DNA of 64,000 nucleotides from Siphonodentalium dalli (taxonomy: Eukaryota > Mollusca > Scaphopoda > Gadilida > Siphonodentaliidae), in the NCBI GenBank assembly GCA_032622095.1, contig CP136063.1, forward strand, positions 266,407,426 to 266,471,425, given 5' to 3'. Both the position numbers and the translations under genes were made by a program. The notes below the pieces were generated by a model. The model ran no database searches. It was given only the letters and a program-made list of their open reading frames with translations, and was not told the origin of the DNA. Below are positions 46,412 to 57,719 of this stretch, piece after piece (the first letter of the stretch is position 1; the number at the start of each line of letters is the position of its first letter).

Positions 46412-46649
46412 CATGCAACTTTAAGGCTTAATTGAAAACTAACCTGACAATCTCTCAAACATGCAACTTCTTCTTCTTCTCTTTATCTATCCATCAATTT
46501 AGGATAACCTCTTTCGAGTAAAAACATTGTGGTATGTACATATGTACAGCAGCTAGATTGATAAAAGATTTGGATATACAAGTCTCTAGCAGATGATTCT
46601 CTAGTTGACGTGTCATGTATACATGAGGTGGATACAGTGGCAACCACTA
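46412..46649. other. No feature recognised
   Basis: AT-rich spacer. Confidence 0.4.
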
Positions 46650-47040
46650 AAAGCATAACACATATAAAAAATGTACCATGATGTTAACATGCTACAATAC
46701 TACCATGGTAAATTTTACCATGGTATTTTGGCCGCATGGTAAAATATACTATGCAACCATGGTAATTTGTCATGGTAAAATGTAACATGCTTTCATCATG
46801 GTGAAGTTTATCGTGGTATTTTGGCCGCATGGTAAAATTTACTGTGAAACTTACCGTGGTATTTCTACCATGGTGAAATGTAGCATGCTTTTACCATGGT
46901 AAAGTTTACCGTAGTATTTTGGCAGCATGGTAAAATGCAACTTACCATGGTATTTTTATCATGGTAATATAAGCCATGCTATTGTCATAATATAATATAT
47001 ACAGCATGGGTAGTTTACCATGGTAGTACCAGGGTACGCT
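46650..47040. repeat. Palindromic TACCATGGTA minisatellite
   Basis: About ten units combining TACCATGGTA-type palindromes, ATTTTGGCCGCATGGTAAAA and pauses of TTACC. Scattered TACCATGGTA-like motifs continue at 47445-47495. Confidence 0.85.
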
Positions 47041-47111
47041 TTTAGATTAGAAGCTTTAAATGTGAGACAACAGATTGGATGTCAATACTGAGACGTATGA
47101 TTACCAAAGGC

Positions 47112-47270
47112 GTTTCTCTCATTCAAAGTGGTTTTGAAGCCCAACTCATTGCCAAAACACTAAAAAACAAGCAGGAAATTTGTTTTTTAGTTGCGGAAAA
47201 AATTGCTTGTTGGTGGCTTTGACCACCCACCCACGCCGAATTTTTTTTTTCACCCCCCCCCCGGTCCCAT
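47112..47270. mobile_element. 3' fragment of the hAT-like poly-C element
   Basis: CTCATTCAAAGTGGTTTTGA to the C-run matches 37311-37470; the left part is missing. Confidence 0.7.
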
Positions 47271-48613
47271 TCTGTTAACTGTTTAGTATGTAGATATATA
47301 TGTTAGTATGATACCGCCCGGGCATCATATCGGGTACAATTGTGTTTGCACTGATTAACTTACAAAATATGATTTTCTTCTCAGAAAAAGCCTCATCTGC
47401 GTAATGTGCTATTGTGAATAGAGTTGTCGCTCATGATGTTAAAGTACCATGACAAAGTACCGGTACCAAGGTATCATGGTAAAGCATGGTGCGTTTTATA
47501 TGAGTGAATTGGTTCCAGTCAGAAATCCCGCTGGTCATCCTATAATCCCCGCTGCGGTCAGTATACCCCGGTTCGGGCGTCAGTAAACCGCACATCGGGC
47601 TATATAACAATTAGAGTTTTCCATACCAGGGCTAGTCTGACTAGTTAAAAGTAGTCAATTTAGAAGTTACACCAATCAATGGAAGACGTATATGATAAGC
47701 AATGCCTATTTACGATGTGACAGGAGTTCAGAGAATTTTTACACATCAGTCAGGGGGGGGGTCGGAAAAAAGTGTCATGACAGTTGGGTACCACCACCCC
47801 CCTATTTGAAGGAACATTTTTTTTTTCCAATTTCATGCGGGGTACCCACCCCCTTTTACCTCAAAATCCAGCCAAATCACCCCTTATTTGAAGGAATTTT
47901 TTTTCCAATTCCATGCAGGGTACCCACCCACGTTTTTCCTAAAAATCTGTAGTCTCACACCATTTAGGCTTGGTATTTGTTTCAGTTATAAAGTCTGAGA
48001 ACAGATAAGAATCGTATAAACCTGCAGCACCCATTGTTATCCTGTTTGTTTTTGTTTATCAATTGATTCATGACTTGTAAACAAGTTATATGAACAGTTT
48101 ACCATATTTCCAATGCTTGTCTGTAATCACTTTAAATACAACTGTATCGAAAATATAAAATACAAATTTAGGCAAAACAGTTATGCTAAATAGTAATGGA
48201 CCCACACGATCTTATACCATCTGACAACATGGCGTTTAACAGATTGATCAGGATTCAATTTGAGCCTGCAGCGGGTATTATAGGATGATCTGCGTGGAGA
48301 TGGATTGTGTGAATACAGGTAACTGAGTTCACATTCTCAATATTATTAATGTTATATGGCCGCAATTAACACATTCTCCGATTTTGAATGGGGCGAGGTC
48401 ATACCATGTTGAAGTACGGTAGTAGAATGGTAGTACCGGTACTATGTTAATTTTTTTATAAGGAATGTTTTCAAATTTCAGGACACAAATGATCTAATTT
48501 TATTAACATGTTGTTATGTTAGCTATGTTATACCTTAGTAATATAATTACAGCTGTGGTAAATCAGAGAAGATAGCACAATATCACCATAGTGATAGCAC
48601 GATATACATGTAC
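47271..48613. other. Intergenic with element scraps
   Basis: At 47748-47955, AGGGGGGGGGTCGGAAAAAA resembles the left end of the poly-C hAT-like family, followed by two copies of a CCCCTTATTTGAAGGAA / GGTACCCACCC unit. GATCATCCTATAATACCCGC-like inverted matches occur at 47545 and 48270. No gene seen. Confidence 0.5.
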
Positions 48614-49469
48614 TAGAGCCCGAAGCCGCCATCGTACGCCGCCGCCGCCAGCCATATTGGCCACAAGCCGCCGCCAGCCATATTATTTCTAACGCCAGCC
48701 ACATTTAAAAATCTCCGCCGCCGGAATTGTAAAATGGCTGAGCCATGTGCATGGGCTTATATGTCAAGCACAACTGTACTGTGAATCGCAAAGAACTAAA
48801 TCGCATTGCCTAATATTGGCATACTCGCATGGTTGTTATATTATCAGAACACCTGGCCCCTTAATGTGGAATAGACTGTCCCAATGCATGCTTTCATATA
48901 ACTGAATGGGCGCATCCATTCGGTATTGAAAGGGTTAAAATATAAATTGTTTATATCGACAACACCCAGTCTCAGACATCACTGGCATTTGTCAATATAT
49001 ACATATAAGAATAGAAAATAGTTTGAAATAGTATATATCATTACTATCCGGTTCATCATTCAATGATGCATGCATATATCGCAAGATGGCAGTGATGATA
49101 GCAGTCTGACTTCGACAGAAGTCCCAATGTAACTACTTATACCGATTAGATGGGAAACTACATAGTATATCCATGCCAGTCCTTCGTGAATTTCGCCGTG
49201 ATGGAAAAGCCCAACATCAAAAGATTGCGTGTGGTCTGGAATTCTACGGGTTCACCACAAACGCTAAAAAAAACGGCATCTATAACCGATAACAGGGGAT
49301 TAGGAACATTTCGGAAACGGAAATACGCTGAATGATAACATCTCAGCCGGCTGAGCCGCCATATTTCGTCAGCCACGAACGTCGTGACTGAGCCGGCTTA
49401 GCTAGCTAACCAGCCACGAAAATCGGTTGAGCCAGCCATGAAAACTATTTGTCGTGGCTTCGGGGTCTA
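48614..49469. mobile_element. hAT-type element, 856 bp, TSD ACATGTAC
   Basis: Ends TAGAGCCCGAAGCC / GGCTTCGGGGTCTA (one mismatch) with an exact 8-bp duplication ACATGTAC at 48606-48613 and 49470-49477. Subterminal GCCGCCGCCAGCC and AGCCGGCTGAGCC repeats. It contains a 61-codon plus frame (49150-49335; EKPNIKRLRVVWNSTGSP, RKRKYAE) of unknown nature. Confidence 0.88.
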
Positions 49470-49791
49470 ACATGTACCATATTATATCTAGAATACCATA
49501 GTAGTACAATATTCAATGCAATCATGGTGCTAAGTACTACTAAAGACATTACATAATTACATCATCCGGAAACCAAAATTGCTAACGGACGGACAAACCA
49601 ATCACATAAATTGACATAATACGGCCGTTTTTATTCTCAAACGGGCGTATAAAAAGTGTACGTTGAGTCTAATACCGCCGTCCATTTATGGGATGGGTTA
49701 TTTCCATGCGAAAGCGGAAATGGCCGAGACGTTGAAATTGTGGTATCCTATTGTCTGCATTATTGCTTGTATTCTTTTATAGTCTTATATT

Positions 49792-50132
49792 ATGGAACAC
49801 CGGTCGAAAGATGTTCCGGCTAAACAAATGTTGAGAATAATTCCGAAGATTTTCATCAGTATTTTAACGAATCATACACCGAAAAATGAAGTTAGAACAA
49901 TTGGTTTACGCTACGTTCGCACAATTCGACCCAGGTATCCATCGACACCACGGGCTGATTGGCAAAACTATGATGATAAACTAAGCAAACAGCTGGCACA
50001 AGAATTGGACAGCTTGGATTTGGAATACACTGATTATGATGACACTGAAGAACATACAAACAAGAAGAACCTTAGACCAGAGGATCTTGTGATCAACGAA
50101 GATGATCCAAGATCCAAAGCAGAGTTTTCACA
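49792..50132 (+). CDS. NGRN: NGRN exon 1
   Basis: 341 bp, donor CA|GTAAAT. Encodes a basic, Ile/Leu-rich N-terminus with Arg residues and no acids between residues 13 and about 30, fitting a mitochondrial targeting peptide, then an acidic linker (LDSLDLEYTDYDDTEE). Start choice between 49792 and 49828 is open. Confidence 0.8.
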
Positions 50133-53100
50133 GTAAATATCATAACTTCATAAGTCCACATTAGATTATTGTGATATGACTGCAGACTGCCCAGTTACTG
50201 GTACTAGAAAGTTGCTATCAACATGCCTCTCATATATAAGAGAATATATTGGCCTACCAATATTTACCTTGACCTTGTTAGCCAATGGATTCTGTTATAT
50301 ATGTGAGTCTCGCATATATAAGAGAAAAGTCTGTTAAGGAGGTGAAATATCTGGGTGCCTGCCTCGATGAAAGTCTCACTGGGGAACAAATGGCCAAACT
50401 GCTCGACTCAAATTTTTGTATAGAAGGCGGACTTTCTAACCCCTTTCACAAAGAAATTACTTGCAAACTCATTAATTCAATGCCACCTTGATCAATGCCA
50501 CCTTGATATATGCATCCTCTATTTGGTACAGCTCTTCGAGTACAACTACCAAAAATAATCTATATATTTTTCAAAATAAATTAATCCGGTTTGTTCTGAG
50601 TTTGAATAGAGATACACATATACATGTAGGGTATATGAAGAGTTTAAATCCATTAAATGGCTTCCGGTTGAATACAGAGACTGAGTACCCCAAAGAAAAC
50701 TGACTATCATGAAAAACATCACAGATGGGAAAGCTCCGAACTACCAAAGAGATGGATTCTAATTTTCAAACACATATTGTAAATATAATCTTCGTTCTGG
50801 TATTTTTTTTAGATTGTCTGTGCCTCATGTTAGAGTATTTAGATACAATAACTATTCTACACAGGGATCACTTTGTGGAATAATTATGTGAAATATATTG
50901 AACCTACTAGTAACAGGCTAACTGTAATTTGGCCACTTGGAATCACTCAATAAAACAGGAATTATTTGATAAAATTTAGTTACTGAGGAATCTGACTTTG
51001 TATAAAGGTATGAGTATTTATTTAGTAGTTATTCCTAAGGCTGAAGGGGTCACTCTCACCAAAAAAAGTGCTGAAGGGTACACATGGTTTGGAAAATGTG
51101 CTGAAGGGTACACAGGATTTGTGATCGGCGCTAACACCGTTTCTAAAACTGTATTTCTGATAGTCTGATGCCCATTAGCAGTTTGTTTTCTGTTCATTTT
51201 AATGTTCATTGGAATGCAAACAACCATTCTCCAACAGAAATCATGGCAGATACGAATACTAAACGAGATTTCAAAACCTGTGTACCCATCAGCACTTTTT
51301 TTGGTGAGAGTGACCCCTTCAGCATTACGCAGCTACACATGTAGGTTAATTCACTATCTTGACCCTCTGCAGAACTGTCAAGCTGCATTCCTGTTATATT
51401 TATATATCTATACTATATGAATGTCACACTCTGTATTGCTCTTTTGTATATGTGCTTATGCTGACCTGTCTACTTTTTTGCATCTATTAGCCATTAAAAA
51501 ATTATCTATCTATCTATCTAGAATGCACTGGCACAGGATGTTTAATGCTGCACCAGCTTCCCATCATGAAAGGGTTAACCGTTAAGAGTAATGCCATTAC
51601 GCTTGAGCGTAAAGGAATTACACTTTTAAACCTTAGTTCATCTGGCCTCATCATCAAATCCTGTACGGTACCGTACATGTATTACAGTATTAGTACCGTA
51701 ACGCTGAAGAAGAATTTCTCTCCAAAAAAAGTGCTGAAGGGTACACAGGTTTTGAAATTCCATTATAAATGACTTTTATTTTTCATGTCTGCCATGATAT
51801 CTGCTAGAGAATAATTGTATATGTTCCAAGGAAAATTAAAATGAACTGAAAATGAAAAGTCTTTTGATGGTTACACACAGGGTTTGTGGTCAGCACTAAT
51901 GCAGTTACTTTAACTCTTTCAGTGCCAGGGGCCGATCTCATCGGCCCTAATTTACTGTCTGTAGAGTGCCAATTTTATCGGCACTGAAAAAATGAAAATA
52001 ATTATTTTATTTTTTTTGGGTTGAATTTTTTTTTGGGTATGCTTAAAGGTACTCAACCCGATAAAACTCCTCTCAATTACTATTTCAATGGCTTCGGGGG
52101 TCAAAAATATTTGATTCGAGTCGAGGAAGTCACCCATCAAAGCTCAGATTTGTTAGATATCGATTTTAGAAATCTATTATTTTTCATTATCGGGAATACT
52201 ATCTGGCCCAGAACTCAGTCAAAATTGCGTTAAAATTACCACTTGATTTTAGAGTTATTCATCCTTGTCTGTTTGAATAGATTTGGAGTACACATCCAGA
52301 GCAGATTACGGCAGTTATTGGTACTCATCTCGAGAACATAACAAATTTGAAAAATCAATATCTAATAACTCTGAGCTTTGTTTGATGGGTTCCTCGACTC
52401 GAATCAAATATTTTTTACCCCCAAAGCCAAAGAAATAGTAATATAGGACCCTCTGATCGGATTGTTGTTGTTGGAATCTGTTGAGATGGGGACCCTCTTT
52501 ACGGGTTGAGTACCTTTAAGCATGCTATTGCGAATTTAAAAACAAACTGGATAAAACCTTAGGGGCATGTTATAACTCAAAACTATCACCAAGTATTCAT
52601 AGTAATAATTTTGATGCCCATGAAAAACGTAAGATTCCCTGGCACTAAACCTACAAAATAAGTCTGTTAAAGAATATAAGAACAAATTATTAAAATTGTA
52701 AAAAATAATAACAAATGATGAAAAATTGTTAGGCCAATGCATTCTCTTATATATGTGAGGCGACCTATGGTCGACTCGCATATATAAGAGAATGCATTGG
52801 CACAGGGTATATGGGTTGATAAAAAAATCGGACTTGGCACTGAAAGGGTTAACTGTGTTCCTGAAAGTCTGGCCCCCCTTCAGCACATTTTCAAAACCTG
52901 TGCACTTTTTTGGTGAGATGACCCCTTTAGCATAGTAACTGACAGTAAGTGTTGACAGGGATGTGGCTTGGAGGGCTTTGTTCGGGAAAGGTAAACTGAT
53001 GGTTATTTTAGTCCAAAATGTTGACCTAATGTACGGCAAGAAAATGCCCGACTGTTTCCCAGTAAAATTAAATACTAGTCGGAAAATCAAATTATGAGAA

Positions 53101-53535
53101 CAATTAAATGCATTCTCAAAATTTTGGAAGGATTGTACAGGGGCTTGACATTAAGAAACAAGTAAATATTGTGTGCCGGTGTAACAGTTTATCTCCCCCC
53201 CTGGGTATCTTCCCCCCCCCCCCCCCCCCCCCCCCCCCCGCCCTGGGTATCTTCCCCCCCACTCATATATTTTTTCCCCTCACTTATTATATATTATTAT
53301 GGTAAGAAATGCCGAGAAAACTATTATAAAAAAAAAAAAAAATTATTTTGAAGTTTAACTTAACCCCTCACACAACCCAATAGCATAAATATGTCAAAAT
53401 ATTACCTTACGATTTTATCGTTTATTTTGCTTTATATTGTCATGAAATGGCGAGAAATTAACTTTATATGAGAACAATTTAATAGAGTAAGAATTTGATG
53501 TGGGAGGGAGGGGAAATATCCAGGCCTGAGTATCT

Positions 53536-53569
<34 letters not shown>

Positions 53570-56500
53570 AGCGCCTACATATGACAAAAATTAAACGTAT
53601 GATTTTATTGCTTAATTTGCTTTATATAGTCATGAAATGGCGAGAAATTAACTTTATATGAGCAAAATTTGATTAGAGCAAGAATTTGGGGTGGGGGGGA
53701 GATACCCAGGCCTGGGTATCTTCCCCCCCACCCCAAATTCTTACTCTAATCAAATTTTGCTCATATAAAGTTAATTTCTCGCCATTTCATGACTATATAA
53801 AGCAAATTAAGCAATAAAATCATACGTTTAATTTTTGTCATATGTAGGTGCTGGGTGGGGGGGGGGGGGGGGGAAATACTCAGGCCTGGGTATCTTCCCC
53901 CCCCCCCCACCCCAAATTCTTACTCAATCAAATTTTGCTCATATAAAGTTAATTTCTCGCCATTTCATGACTATATAAAGCAAATTAAGCAATAAAATCA
54001 TAACGTTTAATTTGTGTCATATGTAGGTGCTGGGTGGGGGGAAAGATACTCAGGCCTGGGTATCTTCCCCCCCCACCCCAAATTCTTACCCTATCAAATT
54101 TTGCTCATATAAAGTTAATTTCTCGCCATTTCATGACTATATAAAGCAAATTAATCAATAAAATCATACGTTTAATTTTTGTCATATGTAGGTGCTGGGT
54201 GGGGGGGAAGATACTCAGGCCTGGGTATCTTCCCCCCCCCCCCCCACCCCAAATTCTTACTCTATCAAATTTTGCTCATATAAAGTTAATTTCTCGCCAT
54301 TTCATGACTATATAAAGCAAATTAAGCAATAAAATCATACGTTTAATTTTTGTCATATGTAGGTGCTGGGTGGGGGGGGGGGAAGATACTCAGGCCTGGG
54401 TATCTCCCCCCCCCCCCCCCCCACCCCAAATTCTTACTCAATCAAATTTTGCTCATATAAAGTTAATTTCTTGCCATTTCATGACTATATAAAGCAAATT
54501 AAACGATAGAATCATAATGTAATATTTTGACATATTTATGCTATTTAATACTGGGTTAAGTTAAACTTCAAAATAACCACAAAAAAAAAAAAATTAATAG
54601 TTTTCTCGGCATTTCTTACCATAATAATATAAAATAAGTGAGGGAAAAAAATGTACGAGTGGGTGGGAAAGATACCCAGGGTGGGGGGGAAGATACCCCG
54701 GGGTATGTTCCCCCCCGGGGGGGAAGTTACCCTGGGGTATCTTCCCCCGCGGGGGAAGATACCCAGGGGGGAGATATCGTGTTACACCGGTATATATAGG
54801 GCCTACAGCTGGTATATGTACATAAGTTTTTTTAAATGCTGTGAATGCGCCACTTACTTAAATGCGTCGCTATTGATATGAGAAGCGTGGGGTGGTGGGG
54901 CAGAAATAGATGCTCCTGACCTCTCGTGCTATCCACGCATTATCGCATTGAATGATTCATGTCATTAACGCCCATCGGGGTGTATACTGGTGGGCAAATT
55001 TTAGATAGCTGTGTGTCTGTGGAGGTTTTATAAATAGATAATTGGTTTTTCCTATTTCCGGTTGTGACAATTCGCAGTAGGTCCCTGTTTGCGGAGGTCT
55101 TGTTGCGGAAGTCCCCGAATTCGCCTAAAATGGTCGAAATATGTTGATTTTAATGAGGGAACGGGTGCGTATATGACAATTGATACGTATTTTAAACAAA
55201 TAACGACACAATCATCATAATAGTGGTTTGTTCTATCAATCATATGATGATGATGATGAATGATGATCATCATCATAAATTCATAATACGGAACAAGTCT
55301 TGCGACTTTTCGTCCAAATAACATTATTTGCAATGCTTGTTTACAAATATATGTATCGTCATTCGATATTTACTTGTTAATTAACGCCCATCGGGTGTAT
55401 ACTGGTCGTCAAATTTTAGATAGCTGTGTGTCGCTGGACGTATTATAAATAGATAATGGGTTTTTCCGGTCGGGACAATTCGCAGTAGGTCCCTATTTGC
55501 GGAAGTCTATTTGCGGAGATCTCCGAATTCGCGGAGGTCCCCTAAAATGGTCGAAATATGTTGATTTTAATGAGGGAACGGGTGCGTATATGTCAATTGA
55601 TACGTATTTTAAACAAATAACGACACGATCATCATAATAGTGGTTTTGTTCTATCAATCATATCATCATCATCATAATACGGAACAAGTCTTGCGACTTT
55701 TCGTCCCAATAACATTATTTGCAATGCTTGTTTACAAATATATGTATCGTCATTCGATATTTACTTGTTAATTTACTTTAGTAAAAAGGGAAATAGTATT
55801 CAACCAACTGATAGCCTGAAAATAATTTATAACCTTCACAGGACAACATATTTCGGGTTTTCGCGGGGTATGTATTCGCTGGATTGATAGTTGCAGTATG
55901 TAACTATTATGACCGCATTAATTGCTTTCAATGTTTAGATATCAACAATGGCTGGACCACTGTTGAAGATTTTATGGCGGGAACACAATGACTCCGATTG
56001 TTGATCCTCATTTAGAGACTTCTGGTGTGGTTAATTAGAAACCTGCAGTAATAAGCCGTAGTTTTTTGTAATAATTTGAAGGATTAGTTGTTTTAACGGA
56101 ATTCCGAGGCGGTGCGGTGCATTCATGTAACTAATATATTTAACAATTTTTTTTTAAAATTTATATTTATGCGTAATAATATAATCTTGAGGGCGTTACC
56201 ATTTCTGATTATGGTTTTCTTGTATAAACTGATGGCCGTTCTGCGTATAACTTGTTTTATGAGTGATAGTTCTTTGGAGTTATTTCTGTGATAAATTCTA
56301 TTTCAGATTCATGAAGGGCCAAAGAAAATTTATTAAGAAGAAAATCCTGGAGAAAAAATTAAGGGGCAGTGCGCATTTGAATTTGCTGACGTGGAAAGCA
56401 AAACTTCAGTTGAAGTATCTCAATGTGCAGGACTCGGAGGAGTGGACTGTGAAGAAGTTAGCAGAGATTTTTCCCGTTAGCAGAGAAGGAGTGATCCAAA

Positions 56501-57150
56501 TACTCAGAAGTAAAAGGTTATTCAAAGGAACAGGCGAAATAACGAAGCATGATGATATAGCTCGTAAGCGATGGAGGGCAATAAAGAAAGGGAAATTTGA
56601 AAATGAAACTCAACTGCAATTCTTAATTGAGAATAATAGGCTTGAAGTTTTGAAAAATGCTGCTGGTTTACTGGGTGTTGAAATTCCAATAGATTTTCAA
56701 GAGCTGTTCGTCAAAACTGAACTACCTGATGATCCCACACGACAAATAGGGCCTTTTGAATCGATTGTTCATGATCATGTGAAGAAGGTAGAACATAGAA
56801 AAATTACGTCTGGCGATAAAATATCAGAGAATAGAAACAATTCAATTATGGAGGAGAAAGACAGGAAGTACCTTGAATCTGTTGCAAATAGACTGTCGGC
56901 GAGGTTATTGGTCGATGAAGATGACAATAGGATATCAGGGAGGAGCAAAACTCACAGTATCAGGGGGGAGCAAAGCATTCAGCATTTTTCGAATGACGGT
57001 GAGCATTCTGTGGAATCAGGTAGAGATGGACGTAGATGTGTCAAGGTTAATTCTGACAGCTCTTATCCCAATACGCTGAGACCTGCAGTCAAGAGGAAAG
57101 GCAAAAAGTATTTTGACAGGGATGACAACTTTCTCTTTGAGGTTTCATAA
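49792..57150 (+). CDS. NGRN: NGRN, neugrin (two exons)
   Basis: Neugrin-domain protein; in human mitochondria it binds 16S rRNA with pseudouridine synthases and FASTKD2 and is needed for large-subunit rRNA stability. Exon 1 is 49792-50132 and exon 2 is 56307-57150; a split Gln codon (CA|A) joins them in frame, 394 residues (human about 291). Exon 2 carries the neugrin core LTWKAKLQLKYLNVQ, EEWTVKKLAEIFPVSREG and IQILRSK (about residues 141-183), matching human LTWEAMEQIRYL, SWSVPRLAEGFDVS and VLKSK. The C-terminus KKYFDRDDNFLFEV matches human REFFDSNGNFLYRI. A second in-frame ATG at 49828 starts MLRIIPKIFISIL, a good mitochondrial presequence, and may be the real start. AATAAA at 57149-57154 overlaps the stop codon. 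Confidence 0.9.
50222..50328. mobile_element. Family A MITE fragment
   Basis: CTCATATATAAGAGAATATA and GCCAATGGATTCTGTTATAT around the shared 'accttgaccttgttagcca' middle; it runs straight into LINE sequence. Confidence 0.6.
50326..50703 (+). pseudogene. LINE reverse-transcriptase fragment in NGRN intron
   Basis: KEVKYLGACLDESLTGEQMA, a shifted stretch, then INATLIYASSIWYSS, NNLYIFQNKLIRFVLSLN and THIHVGYMKSLNPLNGFRL. This is the thumb/connection region downstream of YADD in the same LINE group as 45444-46411. It has frameshifts and a small duplication (CAATGCCACCTTGAT at 50478-50505). Confidence 0.75.
51021..51780. repeat. Scattered GCTGAAGGGTACACA repeats and family A scrap
   Basis: AAAGTGCTGAAGGGTACACA or its inverse occurs near 51065, 51105, 51285, 51725 and again at 52870-52930, paired with GGTGAGAGTGACCCCTTCAG. 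A (CTAT)n microsatellite lies at 51502-51522, and a family A end (CACTGGCACAGGATGTTTAA to ATGAAAGGGTTAA) at 51525-51580. Confidence 0.6.
51910..52852. mobile_element. TTAA-flanked family A2 element hosting a nested transposon
   Basis: TTAA at 51910-51913 and 52849-52852; ends CTCTTTCAGTGCCAGG / CCAAGTCCG-complement ...CACTGAAAGGG. Paralogue of 12085-12562, interrupted by 52047-52515. Confidence 0.88.
52043..52519. mobile_element. Nested TTAA transposon, 469 bp
   Basis: Inverted ends AGGTACTCAACCCG / CGGGTTGAGTACCT at 52047 and 52515, flanked by TTAA. The uninterrupted paralogue at 12226-12240 reads TATGCTTAAGCATGC, exactly the predicted empty site. The arms are long: TATTTGATTCGAGTCGAGG recurs inverted near 52400. 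A decayed copy lies at 3335-3665. Confidence 0.93.
53173..54793. mobile_element. 1.6-kb fold-back element with poly-C and ~175-bp repeats
   Basis: Ends CCGGTGTAACA / TGTTACACCGG; next inside, TCTCCCCCCCTGGGTATCTT and its complement. Both arms carry TGGTAAGAAATGCCGAGAAA and AGTTTAACTTAACCC. The centre has about six ~175-bp units (AAATTCTTACTC, TAAAGTTAATTTCTCGCC, GTCATATGTAGGTGCTGGG) in both orientations, separated by C- or G-runs up to more than 30 bp. Confidence 0.85.
54966..55792 (+). repeat. ~415-bp tandem duplication
   Basis: TTAACGCCCATCGGG... to CGATATTTACTTGTTAATT occurs at 54966-55382 and again at 55382-55792, with few substitutions and differences in an ATG/ATC microsatellite. Confidence 0.9.
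56307..57150 (+). CDS. NGRN: NGRN exon 2
   Basis: Acceptor TTCTATTTCAG, 844 bp to the TAA at 57148-57150. Holds the whole neugrin core and the conserved C-terminus; the linker between them (about residues 285-375) is Ser/Asp/Arg-rich and probably disordered. Confidence 0.9.
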
Positions 57151-57154
57151 TAAA
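57149..57154 (+). terminator. Candidate poly(A) signal of NGRN
   Basis: AATAAA overlaps the stop codon by two bases. If used, the 3' UTR would be only about 20-30 nt. Confidence 0.35.
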
Positions 57155-57248
57155 AATTCATTAATGATGGGTTTTTCTTTTCAATACAGACTGAAAGTGT
57201 GTGGTGCGAACACAATTTATTGCACACTGATTGCCATCTCTTAGTTGA

Positions 57249-57525
57249 TTAACCTTTCATGACTGGGGTTTAACGAAATTTTGCAAAAAACCCTGTGCCA
57301 ATGCATTCTTTTATATATGCGAGTCTCCCATAGGGAGCCTCGCATATATAAGAGAACGCATTGGCCTTACAATTTTTACATTGACCTTGTAATCCAGTGC
57401 ATTCTCCTTGTAATCCAGTGCATTCTCTTATATATGAGAGGCTCTGTAAACCTCGTATGTATAAGAGAATGCACTGTAGGATCTTTAATGCTGCACCAGC
57501 ACAGCTCCCGTCATGAAAGGGTTAA
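57249..57525. mobile_element. TTAA-flanked family A MITE
   Basis: TTAA at 57249-57252 and 57522-57525; ends CCTTTCATGACTGGGG / CTCCCGTCATGAAAGGG; two inner palindromes. Lies about 100 bp past the NGRN stop. Confidence 0.87.
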
Positions 57526-57719
57526 GTTACTTTAGCCTGGGGTAATTGCACCCAATTGCACTAGACCAATCCAGATAGCTTGTGTGACGTAAATTATATC
57601 ATGTAAACCCAACCGATACTGCAACAATAATTCAAATTCATATGCTGTTAACTAGATGACAAACTAGCATGGAAGTGTATTTGATACTAAATATTATTGA
57701 TTGCTGGCAAGCCTAAGTT

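Larger units (their letters stand above)
50133..56306 (+). other. NGRN intron 1
   Basis: 6.2 kb between donor GTAAAT and acceptor TTCTATTTCAG. Its elements are listed separately. Parts not listed (50704-51020, 55793-56306) hold nothing I recognise. Confidence 0.75.

Noticed and set aside
53108-53351. Proline-rich frames
   Set aside because: Produced by poly-C tracts in a fold-back element.
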